From Vibrio coralliirubri (GTDB taxonomy: Bacteria > Pseudomonadota > Gammaproteobacteria > Enterobacterales > Vibrionaceae), in assembly GCF_024347375.1 (NCBI RefSeq), contig NZ_AP025471.1, forward strand, positions 1,922,001 to 1,986,000: 64,000 bases of DNA, read 5' to 3'. The translations under genes were made by a program, and so were the position numbers. Below the pieces are notes generated by a model, which had not been told where the DNA came from, ran no database searches, and was given only the letters and a program-made list of their open reading frames with translations. Below are positions 55,467 through 64,000 of this stretch, in pieces (the first letter of the stretch is position 1; each line of letters starts with the position of its first letter).

Positions 55467-55725
55467 AGATAAATGGGGTTATTAATAATTGGCGATCCAG
55501 TTCAAATAAATCCACCACGTAACGGTGATGTTGATCACGATGAGTATGCGTTTTGTGATTGCAGTCTCTAATCTGACCGGATGGCGATCACGAATTTAAG
55601 CCATAATAGCTAGGGCGTAGTGGCTAGGATGATGAGCTAGGGTCTGTTTTCTCAGATCATAACCTCCGAAAACTGGCTCGTCTTGGTAGATGTGCCCTAC
55701 GTATAAATATAAAAAGGATATTCAC

Positions 55726-56910
55726 ATGAAAAACGCTCTAAGCGCTGTAGCTCTAGGTACAATAGTTGCTCTGGGTTCTTTTGGTGCAAATGCTGCTATC
55801 GAAGAAGGACAACTAACAATCTGGGTAGGTGGTGACAAAGCTTATGAAGGCATGGCTGAAGTAGGTAAACGCTTCGAAGAAGATACTGGTGTTAAAGTAA
55901 CAGTCGCTTTCCCTGACAAGCTAGAAGAGAAATTCCCTCAAGTAGCAGCAGCTGGCGATGGCCCAGACATGATCTTCTACGCACATGACCGTTTTGGCGG
56001 CTATGCAGAAGCGGGACTTCTTGTTGATATCAAACCTTCTAAAGAGACTAAAGAAGGTATCGTAGACTTCGCATGGGACGCTGTTTCATACGAAGGTAAA
56101 ACAATCGCATACCCTGTAGCGGTTGAGTCAGTTTCTCTAATTTATAACAAAGCGCTTGTTCCTAACCCACCTAAGTCTTGGGAAGAGATCCCAGCACTTG
56201 ATGCTGAACTTAAAAAAGACGGCAAGAAAGCAATCATGTGGCCTCTACGTGGCGGTGCTTACTTCACATGGCCTCTACTTGCAGCTGACGGCGGTTACGC
56301 ATTCAAACAGACTGCAGAAGGTTACGACATTAAAGATGCGGGCGTAGCGACTGACGGTGTTCAGAAGTCTCTAGGTTTCATCGAGAAGATGGTACAAGAC
56401 AAAATTATCTCTGCAGACATGGATTACTCAGTTGCTGAGTCTGAATTTGTTGCGGGTAACGTTGCAATGACAATCAACGGCCCTTGGGGTTGGGAAAACA
56501 TCAAGAAAGCTGGCGTAGATTACGGCGTAACAACTTTACCTAAGTTCAACGGTAAAGCGTCTAAGCCTTTCGTTGGTGTATGGGCTGGTGGTATCAGCAC
56601 TGCGTCTCCAAACCGCGACCTAGCTGTTGAGTTTATGGAAAACTACCTACTAACAGATGAAGGTATGAAGAGCCTGAACGACGACAAGCCACTAGGCGCT
56701 GTTGCTCTTAACTCTTTCCAACGTCAACTAGATAGCGATACTCGTATTGCAGCAACAATGGACAACGCGATGAACGGTGAAATCATGCCTAACATCCCTC
56801 AGTTCACAACATTCTGGTACAGCATGGAAGAAGCGATCGGCAACGTAGTTGACGGCCGTCAATCAGTAGACCAAGCACTAAAAGCTGCTGAAGGTCGTAT
56901 GGTTAAGTAA
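55726..56910 (+). CDS. malE: MalE, maltose/maltodextrin-binding protein
   Basis: 394 residues from the ATG at 55726 (AAAGGA before it; the longer frame begins 12 codons earlier without a site). A signal peptide ends near ANA. Family patterns: [37 protein letters not shown] and a Trp-rich binding segment ([18 protein letters not shown]). It delivers sugar to MalFGK. Codon use suggests high expression. Confidence 0.97.
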   Translation: MKNALSAVALGTIVALGSFGANAAIEEGQLTIWVGGDKAYEGMAEVGKRFEEDTGVKVTVAFPDKLEEKFPQVAAAGDGPDMIFYAHDRFGGYAEAGLLVDIKPSKETKEGIVDFAWDAVSYEGKTIAYPVAVESVSLIYNKALVPNPPKSWEEIPALDAELKKDGKKAIMWPLRGGAYFTWPLLAADGGYAFKQTAEGYDIKDAGVATDGVQKSLGFIEKMVQDKIISADMDYSVAESEFVAGNVAMTINGPWGWENIKKAGVDYGVTTLPKFNGKASKPFVGVWAGGISTASPNRDLAVEFMENYLLTDEGMKSLNDDKPLGAVALNSFQRQLDSDTRIAATMDNAMNGEIMPNIPQFTTFWYSMEEAIGNVVDGRQSVDQALKAAEGRMVK

Positions 56911-56991
56911 CACCCAGGCACTACCTTTTAAGGAGGGGGTAACCTCTCCTTACTTTTCTATTTTTTATCTATATCGCTAGCAGGTTCCTCT

Positions 56992-58563
56992 ATGCAGTCA
57001 GTTCAAGGTACAGATGCTATCCCAGCACCATCAAGCCTTCCAGGCAGTAAAAGCGTCTTCATCAAATGGGGGTTGCTTGGTAGCGTTGGCTTAATAAACG
57101 GCTACGCTACAATTCTAATGTATTCTCGCGGTGAGCTCGCTTTTGCGCTGCTTACAGTGATCTTAACGGCTTTGGCACTTTACATTTTTGGTAGTAAAAA
57201 AACTTACGCCCACCGTTATATTTACCCAGGTATTGCCGGAATGATCTTGTTCATTCTTTTCCCATTGGCATACACCGTAGGGCTTGCGTTTACTAACTAC
57301 AGCGCGAAAAACCAACTTTCTCTAGAGCGTACTCAAACCGTTCTTTTAGACCGTTCTTTCCAAAGCGGTGAGAGCTACCCATTTACTTTGTACAAGACAG
57401 ATGACGGTCACCAGATCGTTGTAAAAGATGGCGATCAACTGTTAGCGACTGACGTATTTTCTCTAGACAATATGACAGAAACAGAGATGGACCTATCTGT
57501 AATCGAGTCTGCGCAAGGTGAAAAAGAGAAGATCAAAGCGATCATCCAAAACCGAGCAGCAATCAGTGGTGTTGATTTCAATCTACCTGACGGTGGTGAT
57601 ATCCGCATGAGTGGCTTACGTAAGTTTGCTTCTGTTGCTCCGCTTTACACGCTACAAGACGATGAAGAAACGTTAATCAACAATGAAACGGGTGAAGTTC
57701 TCAAGCCAAATATGGATGTGGGTTTCTACCAGCCTGTTGATGCAAACGGTGAGTTTACGGGTAATACCATCTCTCCAGGTTTCGTGGTTAGCATTGGTAC
57801 GCATAACTTTGAGCGTGTATGGAAAGATGACGGCATTAAAGAACCGTTTATCAGCATCTTTATTTGGACGGTTATCTTTTCGGTATGTACCGTAGCGTTC
57901 ACGCTAGTTATCGGCCTTGTATTGGCTAACATCGTGCAATGGGAAGAGTTGAAAGGTCGTTCTATTTATCGTGTTCTACTGATTCTGCCTTACGCCGTAC
58001 CCGCGTTTATCTCGATTCTTATCTTTAAGGGTCTATTCAACCAAAGCTTTGGTGAGATCAACATGGTGCTCGAGAATATCTTCGGCTTAAGCCCGAACTG
58101 GTTCTCAGACCCTATCTTAGCGAAAACCATGGTGTTGATGGTTAACACATGGCTAGGTTTCCCTTACATGATGATTCTATGTATGGGTCTGCTTAAAGCG
58201 ATTCCTGATGATCTATACGAAGCGTCAGCAATCGATGGTGCGAACTTCCTTGATAACTTCAAGCGCATTACGTTCCCATTGATGATTAAACCGCTTACAC
58301 CGCTATTGATTGCAGCGTTTGCCTTTAACTTCAACAACTTCGTAATGATTCAACTATTGACGAACGGTGGCCCGAACATGATTGGCACTTCTGAGCCAGC
58401 GGGTTACACAGACTTGCTTGTAAGCTACACGTACCGAATTGCATTCGAAGGCGGCGGCGGTCAAGACTTCGGTCTAGCAAGTGCTATCGCAACGCTTATC
58501 TTCCTATTGGTTGGTGCACTAGCGTTACTAAACCTTCGTTTCACTAAACTGTCTCAAGATTAA
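56992..58563 (+). CDS. malF: MalF, maltose ABC transporter permease
   Basis: 523 residues, the long MalF type with a large periplasmic P2 loop (about 105-280), eight membrane helices and the EAA coupling loop [21 protein letters not shown]. It binds MalE and MalK and forms the channel with MalG. Confidence 0.96.
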   Translation: MQSVQGTDAIPAPSSLPGSKSVFIKWGLLGSVGLINGYATILMYSRGELAFALLTVILTALALYIFGSKKTYAHRYIYPGIAGMILFILFPLAYTVGLAFTNYSAKNQLSLERTQTVLLDRSFQSGESYPFTLYKTDDGHQIVVKDGDQLLATDVFSLDNMTETEMDLSVIESAQGEKEKIKAIIQNRAAISGVDFNLPDGGDIRMSGLRKFASVAPLYTLQDDEETLINNETGEVLKPNMDVGFYQPVDANGEFTGNTISPGFVVSIGTHNFERVWKDDGIKEPFISIFIWTVIFSVCTVAFTLVIGLVLANIVQWEELKGRSIYRVLLILPYAVPAFISILIFKGLFNQSFGEINMVLENIFGLSPNWFSDPILAKTMVLMVNTWLGFPYMMILCMGLLKAIPDDLYEASAIDGANFLDNFKRITFPLMIKPLTPLLIAAFAFNFNNFVMIQLLTNGGPNMIGTSEPAGYTDLLVSYTYRIAFEGGGGQDFGLASAIATLIFLLVGALALLNLRFTKLSQD

Positions 58564-58574
58564 GGAGCACGACA

Positions 58575-59465
58575 ATGGCTATGGTACAAGGTAAAGGCCT
58601 TAAATACCGAGTGTGGGCAACGCATGCAGTGTTGTGGTGCTTCTTGGCAATGATTATCTTCCCACTACTGATGATCATCGCGATCTCGTTCCGTGAAGGT
58701 AACTTCGCAACCGGTAGTTTGATTCCAGATAACCCATCATTGGAACACTGGAAGTTAGCATTGGGTATGTCAGTAACGAACGCAGATGGCTCGGTAACGT
58801 CACCTCCGTTCCCTGTGCTAACTTGGTTATGGAACTCAGTGAAGGTTGCAGGTATCACATCGATTCTGATTGTGACACTGTCTACGACATCGGCTTACGC
58901 GTTTGCTCGTATGCGCTTTAAAGGTAAGAACACAATCCTGAAAGCGATGATGATTTTCCAAATGTTCCCAGCAGTATTGGCTCTAGTAGCAATCTACGCG
59001 CTGTTTGACAAACTTGGTCAATACATTCCGTTCTTAGGCTTGAACACACACGGTGGTCTAATCTTCTCTTACCTAGGTGGTATTGCACTGCACGTATGGA
59101 CGATTAAGGGTTACTTTGAGACGATTGATAACTCTCTGGAAGAGGCAGCAGCCCTTGATGGTGCAACGCCTTGGCAAGCATTCAGACTGGTTCTACTACC
59201 GCTGTCTGTGCCAATCCTAGCGGTTGTGTTTATCCTATCTTTCATCGCGACGGTGGGTGAGGTACCAGTAGCGTCTATCCTACTTACAGATGTGAACTCT
59301 TACACGCTAGCAGTAGGTATGCAGCAGTACCTATACCCTCAGAACTACCTATGGGGTGACTTTGCGGCAGCGGCTGTACTATCAGCACTTCCGATTACTA
59401 TCGTGTTCTTACTTGCCCAACGTTGGTTAGTTGGCGGTTTGACGGCAGGTGGTGTAAAAGGATAA
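58575..59465 (+). CDS. malG: MalG, maltose ABC transporter permease
   Basis: 296 residues, six membrane helices, EAA loop [23 protein letters not shown]-terminal tail [10 protein letters not shown] as in E. coli MalG. It starts 11 bases after malF. Confidence 0.97.
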   Translation: MAMVQGKGLKYRVWATHAVLWCFLAMIIFPLLMIIAISFREGNFATGSLIPDNPSLEHWKLALGMSVTNADGSVTSPPFPVLTWLWNSVKVAGITSILIVTLSTTSAYAFARMRFKGKNTILKAMMIFQMFPAVLALVAIYALFDKLGQYIPFLGLNTHGGLIFSYLGGIALHVWTIKGYFETIDNSLEEAAALDGATPWQAFRLVLLPLSVPILAVVFILSFIATVGEVPVASILLTDVNSYTLAVGMQQYLYPQNYLWGDFAAAAVLSALPITIVFLLAQRWLVGGLTAGGVKG

Positions 59466-59489
59466 GCTGTACTCTATAAGAAAGAAAAA

Positions 59490-59515
59490 GAGCGACCGTT
59501 AGGTCGCTCTATATT
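59490..59515 (+). terminator. Stem-loop just after malG
   Basis: GAGCGACC/GGTCGCTC, 4-base loop, followed by a weak TATATT. It may stop only part of the transcription. Confidence 0.65.
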
Positions 59516-59590
59516 GGCATTTTTATTACATCATTTGGTTTGGCCGCCGATCAGTAATAAAAATAACCCTCAGGTTACGCATAGCTGGCT

Positions 59591-59631
59591 ACTAATCAGG
59601 TTCCTTACGCTATTAATGATTAGTGGTTTTT
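59591..59631 (+). other. Second stem-loop after malG
   Basis: ACTAATCA/TGATTAGT pairs across an 18-base loop, followed by GGTTTTT. Terminator-like but with a large loop. Confidence 0.5.
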
Positions 59632-59640
59632 GTAACTCTA

Positions 59641-59667
59641 ACCCAGGTATTTACTTGGGTTTTTTTA
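59641..59667 (+). terminator. Strong intrinsic terminator downstream of malG
   Basis: ACCCAGGTA/TACTTGGGT (one G-T wobble) followed by a run of seven T after the stem. Confidence 0.8.
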
Positions 59668-60024
59668 TGCCTGCTACTTTTTTTTTTGTATCAGCGTTAC
59701 TCGTCGACTATCGCGCTCTTATCTACTTTAAAACTCAAAGTTTCGAGTTACTTCTCTCCTAAATACCGACCACTTCATTTTGGTTACTTGTAGAAATGAA
59801 CTAGTCTCACAAATCAGACACTCAGTATAAGTGGCCGTTGTACTATTGATATGTTGCTAATATTCCAATGCGTGATACTTCAATGATTTGTATGCAACAA
59901 AACCTGAAATTGCACTGAAAATGTATAGGTAAGCGAGAGGTCGTTACAGAGTCTTTAAGTAGTATTTGTGAGGATTATGAAAGTGGCTTTATTTATATGT
60001 CTGGTTTTTGGCGGGAGTTAGACG

Positions 60025-60297
60025 TCAGAACTCTTTGCTCGAGGGAGCACAGCCTAAGTGTTGCAACAACACATAGATACTTTCTTGATCGAGTGCCACG
60101 CGACGAAATAGATCGGCAAATGTCGGATCTCCACCGAAACACGTTTGGATATAGTGGTTGATCTCATTGCTGTCGTAGCCTTCGACGTACAAAGTTCTAA
60201 CCCATTGGTACTCAACAGCCTTTAAATTGTTCAGTGTAGACTCGCTAAGAGTGGGGCGTATGACGCTCAAGAGTGGCTCCAAGAAATTCAAATGCAT
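60025..60297 (-). CDS. Small conserved-looking protein (unknown)
   Basis: 90 residues from an ATG at 60297, hydrophilic and mostly helical, with two cysteines (TCFGGDP and LGCAPSSKEF). No signal or membrane segment. I do not recognise the family. It is separated from its neighbours and could be a lineage-specific gene. Confidence 0.6.
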   Translation of the reverse strand: MHLNFLEPLLSVIRPTLSESTLNNLKAVEYQWVRTLYVEGYDSNEINHYIQTCFGGDPTFADLFRRVALDQESIYVLLQHLGCAPSSKEF

Positions 60298-60474
60298 CTA
60301 TTATGATTGGCGGTATTTAATCAGAGCAAAATGACGACTTTATTACAGTCAAAATAAATCAGTGAACAAGTGCCGATTCATTTCAACCTTTGGCTGGGTA
60401 TCACGCTCTTGTCGTCTGTATTGGGTGCGCAGCGGATTTGGCGGTGTAGAGCACGAAGGTATCAAATAGATCAA

Positions 60475-60494
60475 TGCCAAGCAGGCGCTTGGCA
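60475..60494 (-). terminator. Possible terminator of the thioesterase gene
   Basis: TGCCAAGC/GCTTGGCA with a 4-base loop, 40 bases past the stop, without a clear T tract. Confidence 0.45.
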
Positions 60495-60534
60495 TTGTAA
60501 TAAGGTTTTGTAGGGGGAGCGCTGCTGGTGGACC

Positions 60535-61038
60535 TTATTTCAGGTACTTCACGTGAGCTTCCATCTCTTCACCAATCTGTTTTCGCATGTTCATTAGGCG
60601 AATAGCCGAATCTCGTAATTCGATGTCTTCTGGCGTCTCTGGTATCCACTCTGGCACTTTAGTCGGATTACCATTCTCATCGACAGCGACCATAATAACG
60701 ATACAGTGAGTTGTTAGGCGGTTATTGAGCTCTTTAGGGTCGCTTGCTTGCACGTCGATAGCGATATGCATTGAAGATGAACCTGTGTAGATGACCTTTG
60801 CACTTACCTCCACAAGGTTACCTACATGAATTGGGGCAACGAATCGAATTCCTCCTGCATAGGCTGTTATACAGTATTTACCGCTCCAACCTGCAGAACA
60901 AGCGTAGGCTGCTAAATCGATCCACTTCATTGCTGCACCACCATGAACTTTACCACCAAAGTTCACATCCCCGGGTTCAGCTAAAAAACGCAGAGTAACG
61001 TCTCGTTTACCATCTTGTCGGCTATTGCTACTGCTCAT
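60535..61038 (-). CDS. Acyl-CoA thioesterase (hotdog fold)
   Basis: 167 residues with the YciA/BACH-type hotdog pattern: active-site region GKVHGGAAMKWIDLAAYACSA (about 29-49), then FVAPIHVGNLVEVSAKV and SSSMHIAIDVQAS. It cleaves acyl-CoA to free acid and CoA in the cytoplasm; chain-length preference cannot be read. GAAGGAAG precedes the ATG. Single gene. Confidence 0.9.
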   Translation of the reverse strand: MSSSNSRQDGKRDVTLRFLAEPGDVNFGGKVHGGAAMKWIDLAAYACSAGWSGKYCITAYAGGIRFVAPIHVGNLVEVSAKVIYTGSSSMHIAIDVQASDPKELNNRLTTHCIVIMVAVDENGNPTKVPEWIPETPEDIELRDSAIRLMNMRKQIGEEMEAHVKYLK

Positions 61039-61448
61039 CTATCTTCCTTCATTATAATTTTGCTGCATAACATGCTTGTTACTTGCTAGTAACAATATAC
61101 TTAAGATGACTTAAGTTAAAGCGGATAATCTCACGGTTAAGACTATTTTTTTCAAACAGATGATCAGTTGATGAATATTGGTGTTTAAAGGCCTATGAGG
61201 CGAATGGCAAACATGGATGAAGTGATATCAAGCTAAGAGATCATAAATACTGATTGAGTCGCTAGGTAGGTCGATTACAAAAAAAAAACACCTAGCGCAA
61301 TGCTAGGTGTTTCTAAGCCGTGTGGTACTCATGTCGGTACCTTTTTTGTGTTAGCCAACTAACCGCTGTTGATTTGGTTTAGTTAAAGTGACTGTATCTC
61401 AGTTACCACTAAAGTGGTAGTGATTATTGTTTTCTTATCAGCTCACTT
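61039..61448. other. Intergenic region between the thioesterase and oppA-like genes
   Basis: 410 bases with the thioesterase promoter region on the left and the terminator of the oppA-like gene at 61279-61312. A short hairpin ACCACT/AGTGGT at about 61405 is also present. No gene seen. Confidence 0.5.
61279..61312 (-). terminator. Intrinsic terminator of the oppA-like gene
   Basis: ACACCTAGC/GCTAGGTGT, 5-base loop, with a run of T on the minus strand. Confidence 0.9.
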
Positions 61449-63086
61449 TTACTGTTTTACAAAGTATAGATCCTTCGCGTAGATATTTCCTTTCGGATTA
61501 TTGTTTGGGAAGCCTTTTAGTGTATTTCGCACTAATCGAGTGTGATTGTAATGATACAGAGGCATAACTGCTGCAGAATCGTTGAGTAACGACTCAGCCT
61601 GCTGATATAAAGTAAAGCGTTTAGACTGATCTTCCGTTTTACTCGCTTGCTGTAAGAGCTCATCATAATCTGGATTACAGTAGCCACTCTCATTGGCTGT
61701 GTGATCACAAGTGAAGGCTTCTAACAGTGCAGAAGGCTCTGGATAGTCACCAAATGCCCATGAGCGAGCTAACTGATAGTCGCCACTCCCTTTCGCTGCA
61801 ACATAGGCTTTCCATTCCATGTTCTCTAACTCAACTTTTACGCCAAGTGGCTTCCACATCGATGCAATCGCAATAGCTATCTTTTTATGATTCTCACTGG
61901 TGTTGTACGTAAGGGTAAACTTGAGCGGCTTGTTTTCGTTGTATCCCGCTTCTTCAAGTAGCGTTTTTGCTTTTGTTAAACGCTCCGCGCTGTCTAGAGA
62001 ATTGAATTGGGATAAAGGCGCTGTGTAGTCAGGAATATTATTCGGCGTCACGCTGTATGCTTCTGGCTCACCTTGACCTGTAACTTTCTCGACCAGAATC
62101 TCACGATTGACGGCCATGCTCAGTGCTTGGCGTACTCTCACGTCGTCAAAGGGTGCTTGACGTGTATTGAATGAATAGACGTAAGAACCCAATAGAGCTT
62201 GCGCTTTGATTTGCTCAGGGCTTTCTTGGATTAATTTCTGGTAGTACTCAAGCTGAACGCGATTGGTCATATCAATTTCACCCGCTTGATAACGGATAAG
62301 CTCGGCATTTTGAGATGATAAGCCCAAATAGGTCACTTTGTTGATGATTGTCGATGTGTCATCCCAATAATTTGGATTCCGCTCGACTTCAACGTATTCG
62401 TTGGGCACCCATTTACTCAAAGTGTAAGCACCGTTGGTCGCGATATTTTCTGCGCGAGTCCATTGGTCGCCTTTCTCTTGAACCAACTCAGCAGGCAAAG
62501 GGAAAAAGGTCTTGATGCTCATTAAACTCATAAAGTAGGGCGTAGGTTTTGAAAGTGAAATTTCAACCGTGCGCTCATCTAATGCTTTGATGCCAAGCTC
62601 AGAGGGATCTTTGTTTCCTGATATAATCTCGCTAGCGTTCAAGATATTAGCCGTCGAAAAAACAAAACCCGTGTTGTTACCTGTTTTCGGAGACACTGCG
62701 CGCTGCCAACCAAACACAAAATCAGACGCTGTGACTGGATCGCCATTCGACCACTTGAGATTCTCTTTCAACACAAACATCACGGTTTTACCGTCTTTGC
62801 TGATAGACCACTCTTTGGCTTGCCCTGGGATGATTTGCCCGTCACTGTCCTCAATCACAAAGCCTTCAAACATATCATTGACGATAATGTCACCGGGCAT
62901 ACCCGAGTTTACGAAGCTAGGATCTAGTGTGTTGGGCTCTGCACCATTGCCACGTACAAAATGTTGTTCCTCAGCTAATAGTTCTTCAGCTAATGGTGAA
63001 TTAGCAGGAACAGTGGCAGCAAAACTTGAAGCAGATGACAAAGCAAGCAGGGACGAGATGATCACAGGGATCGTTGGTTGAGTCAT
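61449..63086 (-). CDS. OppA-family oligopeptide-binding protein
   Basis: 545 residues. Signal peptide ending near SFA-ATV; the mature part has the SBP family 5 signature (PNTLDPSFVNSGMPGDIIVND near the start, and VKENLKWSNGDPVTASDFVFGWQRAVSP). The protein captures peptides in the periplasm for an Opp-type importer. No permease or ATPase gene is adjacent, so it is an orphan binding protein that may feed a system elsewhere. AAAAGGAA precedes the ATG. Confidence 0.92.
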   Translation of the reverse strand: MTQPTIPVIISSLLALSSASSFAATVPANSPLAEELLAEEQHFVRGNGAEPNTLDPSFVNSGMPGDIIVNDMFEGFVIEDSDGQIIPGQAKEWSISKDGKTVMFVLKENLKWSNGDPVTASDFVFGWQRAVSPKTGNNTGFVFSTANILNASEIISGNKDPSELGIKALDERTVEISLSKPTPYFMSLMSIKTFFPLPAELVQEKGDQWTRAENIATNGAYTLSKWVPNEYVEVERNPNYWDDTSTIINKVTYLGLSSQNAELIRYQAGEIDMTNRVQLEYYQKLIQESPEQIKAQALLGSYVYSFNTRQAPFDDVRVRQALSMAVNREILVEKVTGQGEPEAYSVTPNNIPDYTAPLSQFNSLDSAERLTKAKTLLEEAGYNENKPLKFTLTYNTSENHKKIAIAIASMWKPLGVKVELENMEWKAYVAAKGSGDYQLARSWAFGDYPEPSALLEAFTCDHTANESGYCNPDYDELLQQASKTEDQSKRFTLYQQAESLLNDSAAVMPLYHYNHTRLVRNTLKGFPNNNPKGNIYAKDLYFVKQ

Positions 63087-63189
63087 TGTAATTCCTTTTA
63101 CAACTTAAACAGTACTCAATGCATTAAACCTGAGTCGGTAACATGTTGCAACTACAATGAGCGCGTATTAAAAGCATTTGAAAGGCTTG

Positions 63190-63228
63190 TGAATAAAACA
63201 ACAGTGCCTACTTCGGGAGTAGGCACTG
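63190..63228 (-). terminator. Intrinsic terminator of the second EamA transporter gene
   Basis: CAGTGCCTAC/GTAGGCACTG stem, 7-base loop, followed on the minus strand by TTGTTTTATT. Confidence 0.82.
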
Positions 63229-63280
63229 TGAGAAACGTAAGTTTGAATATTTACCCTAATGTGAGCGTTGGGTAATGCGT

Positions 63281-64000
63281 TTAGCTTTGTTGAGGGAGAG
63301 GAGCCTCAAGCCTTGGTTTTCTTTTGATTTGAGCAAGGATGACACCGGAAATCACCATCACACCACCAATGATGTGGAACTGGTTAATCTCTTCACCAAG
63401 CCATGTCGCAGCTAATACGATCGCAACAACCGGAAGCAAGTTCATGAACATCGCGCTTGAGTCAGCACCAATGGTGTCAATCGCTTTAACCCACATCCAA
63501 GGTGCTAAAATTGAAGCGGCAACCGCGGCGTAAGCTATCAATGGGATCGCTTGTTGCGGTGGTAACAGCTGTTCGCTGGTAAGCCAAAGTGGCGTAAGCA
63601 TCGCGACAGCAAACAGACCCTGAATGTAAATCACCACCCAGCTACTGATCGGCATTTTCCAGCGTTTCAGTAGCACACAGTAAGAAGCATAAACAAAGGC
63701 CGCAATTAGCATATAGCCATCGCCTTGAGTCAATTCTTGATGCATGAAGAATAACGGATCGCCTTTACCTAACATCAGGGCTAAGCCTGACAGTGACAAC
63801 ACACCACCCACAATACTCAAACTAGAAATCGACTTGTGCAGCAAAGGGACGCTTAAAAATACACTGATCAACGGGACTAAAGACGTGATCAATGCCATGT
63901 TGGAAGCGGTTGTGGTTAAGCCAGCGTAGTAACCTAGAGATTGGTTCAACACCATCCCCAAAAAGCCGAGGAACGCTAATTTCGATAGGTTTGGCTTAAT
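63281..64000 (-). CDS. EamA/DMT-family transporter (partial, 5' end outside window)
   Basis: The frame stays open to the window edge (I-K-P-N-L-S-K-L-A-F-L-G-F before the first in-frame TTG), so the start is missing; about 240 C-terminal residues are visible. Eight membrane helices and the second EamA repeat (WVKAIDTIGADSSAMFMNLLPV, then a Gly-rich helix) are seen. It exports or imports small metabolites; substrate unknown. Confidence 0.88.
   Translation of the reverse strand: MKPNLSKLAFLGFLGMVLNQSLGYYAGLTTTASNMALITSLVPLISVFLSVPLLHKSISSLSIVGGVLSLSGLALMLGKGDPLFFMHQELTQGDGYMLIAAFVYASYCVLLKRWKMPISSWVVIYIQGLFAVAMLTPLWLTSEQLLPPQQAIPLIAYAAVAASILAPWMWVKAIDTIGADSSAMFMNLLPVVAIVLAATWLGEEINQFHIIGGVMVISGVILAQIKRKPRLEAPLPQQS

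Larger units (their letters stand above)
55061..55725. promoter_or_regulatory. malK/malE divergent control region
   Basis: 665 bases with no credible gene. Candidate MalT boxes: GGATGA at 55386-55391, GGAGGA on the minus strand at 55424-55429, and two adjacent near-consensus copies at 55446-55466. The part nearest malK carries a terminator-like hairpin at 55166-55209. The arrangement recalls the malE-malK region of enteric bacteria, where MalT and CRP act on both promoters. I see no convincing CRP site here. Confidence 0.65.
59466..60024. other. Intergenic region after malG with several hairpins
   Basis: 559 bases. The left 200 bases hold three stem-loops (59490, 59591, 59641); the rest is A/T-rich without a supported gene. 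A 14-codon frame with a ribosome site (start at 59976, MKVALFICL then stop) is too short to call. Confidence 0.5.

Noticed and set aside
59514..59762. 82-residue frame after malG
   Set aside because: It runs through two hairpins including a strong terminator, has no ribosome site and no recognisable family.
59976..60020. 14-codon frame with a GAGG ribosome site (hydrophobic peptide)
   Set aside because: Could be a leader peptide or signal-peptide remnant, but nothing follows it in the same direction and it is too short to support.

Overview
This 64 kb window looks like the second chromosome of a marine Vibrio, probably of the Splendidus clade or a close relative. The base composition is moderate, and the gene blocks recall V. 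cholerae chromosome II: malT/malP/malQ/glgB, a DUF368 lipid-carrier translocase, deoD, an L,D-transpeptidase beside an Lpp-like lipoprotein, a second pst operon followed by a GGDEF gene, a lecithinase/lipase locus, a MoxR-Bat operon and malK/malEFG. A Qrr-type quorum-sensing sRNA with a sigma-54 promoter is a strong Vibrio marker. Species and replicon are inferred from remembered gene content, not from a search.

Layout. Bases 1-2437 (minus strand): a copper-delivery cluster (PCuAC chaperone cut by the window edge, SCO1/SenC, a small Cys-containing membrane-anchored protein), then a DUF368 undecaprenyl-phosphate translocase. Bases 2650-2874: LuxO-type sites, a sigma-54 promoter and a qrr sRNA, none visible as an open reading frame. 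Bases 2887-4391: short tandem repeats split by an IS3-family element with a 4-bp target duplication. Bases 4395-14848: malT, divergent from malP-malQ-glgB. Bases 14947-21702: a TetR-like regulator, a three-gene ECF transporter with a MetJ-box-like site at its promoter, a YiaV/YiaW-like pair and an EamA transporter. Bases 21775-27273: two TPR proteins (an intact GGDEF enzyme and a partner with a degenerate GGDEF domain), then deoD followed by an unusual double zinc-ribbon protein. Bases 27620-36217: L,D-transpeptidase and Lpp facing each other, a DEAD-box helicase, then lecithinase, lipase, lipase foldase and a chemoreceptor. Bases 36526-37597: an IS5-family (IS903-like) element with a perfect 9-bp target duplication, next to the Pho-box region of pstSCAB (37765-41346). 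Bases 41683-43827: a GAF-GGDEF protein. Bases 43931-50927: moxR-DUF58-DUF4381-batA-batB/C-batD. Bases 51382-59465: a chemoreceptor, a small protein, and malK divergent from malEFG. Bases 59466-64000: a structured region after malG, a small unknown protein, an acyl-CoA thioesterase, an OppA-type binding protein and the start-less end of an EamA transporter.

How the parts work together. The two mal blocks form one regulon. MalEFGK imports maltodextrins, MalQ and MalP process them to glucose and glucose-1-phosphate, GlgB branches glucans, and MalT activates through GGAGGA/GGATGA-type boxes visible in both divergent regions, with a CRP site beside malP. The L,D-transpeptidase may attach the neighbouring Lpp to peptidoglycan. 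The pst genes form a PhoB-type phosphate importer.

The observations most worth checking are the qrr gene, an intrinsic terminator in the leader upstream of malK, MetJ-like boxes on the ECF operon, the GGDEF/pseudo-GGDEF pair, the deoD-linked double-ribbon protein, and the IS3 insertion inside a heptamer array. No large unknown defence or biosynthetic system is visible.
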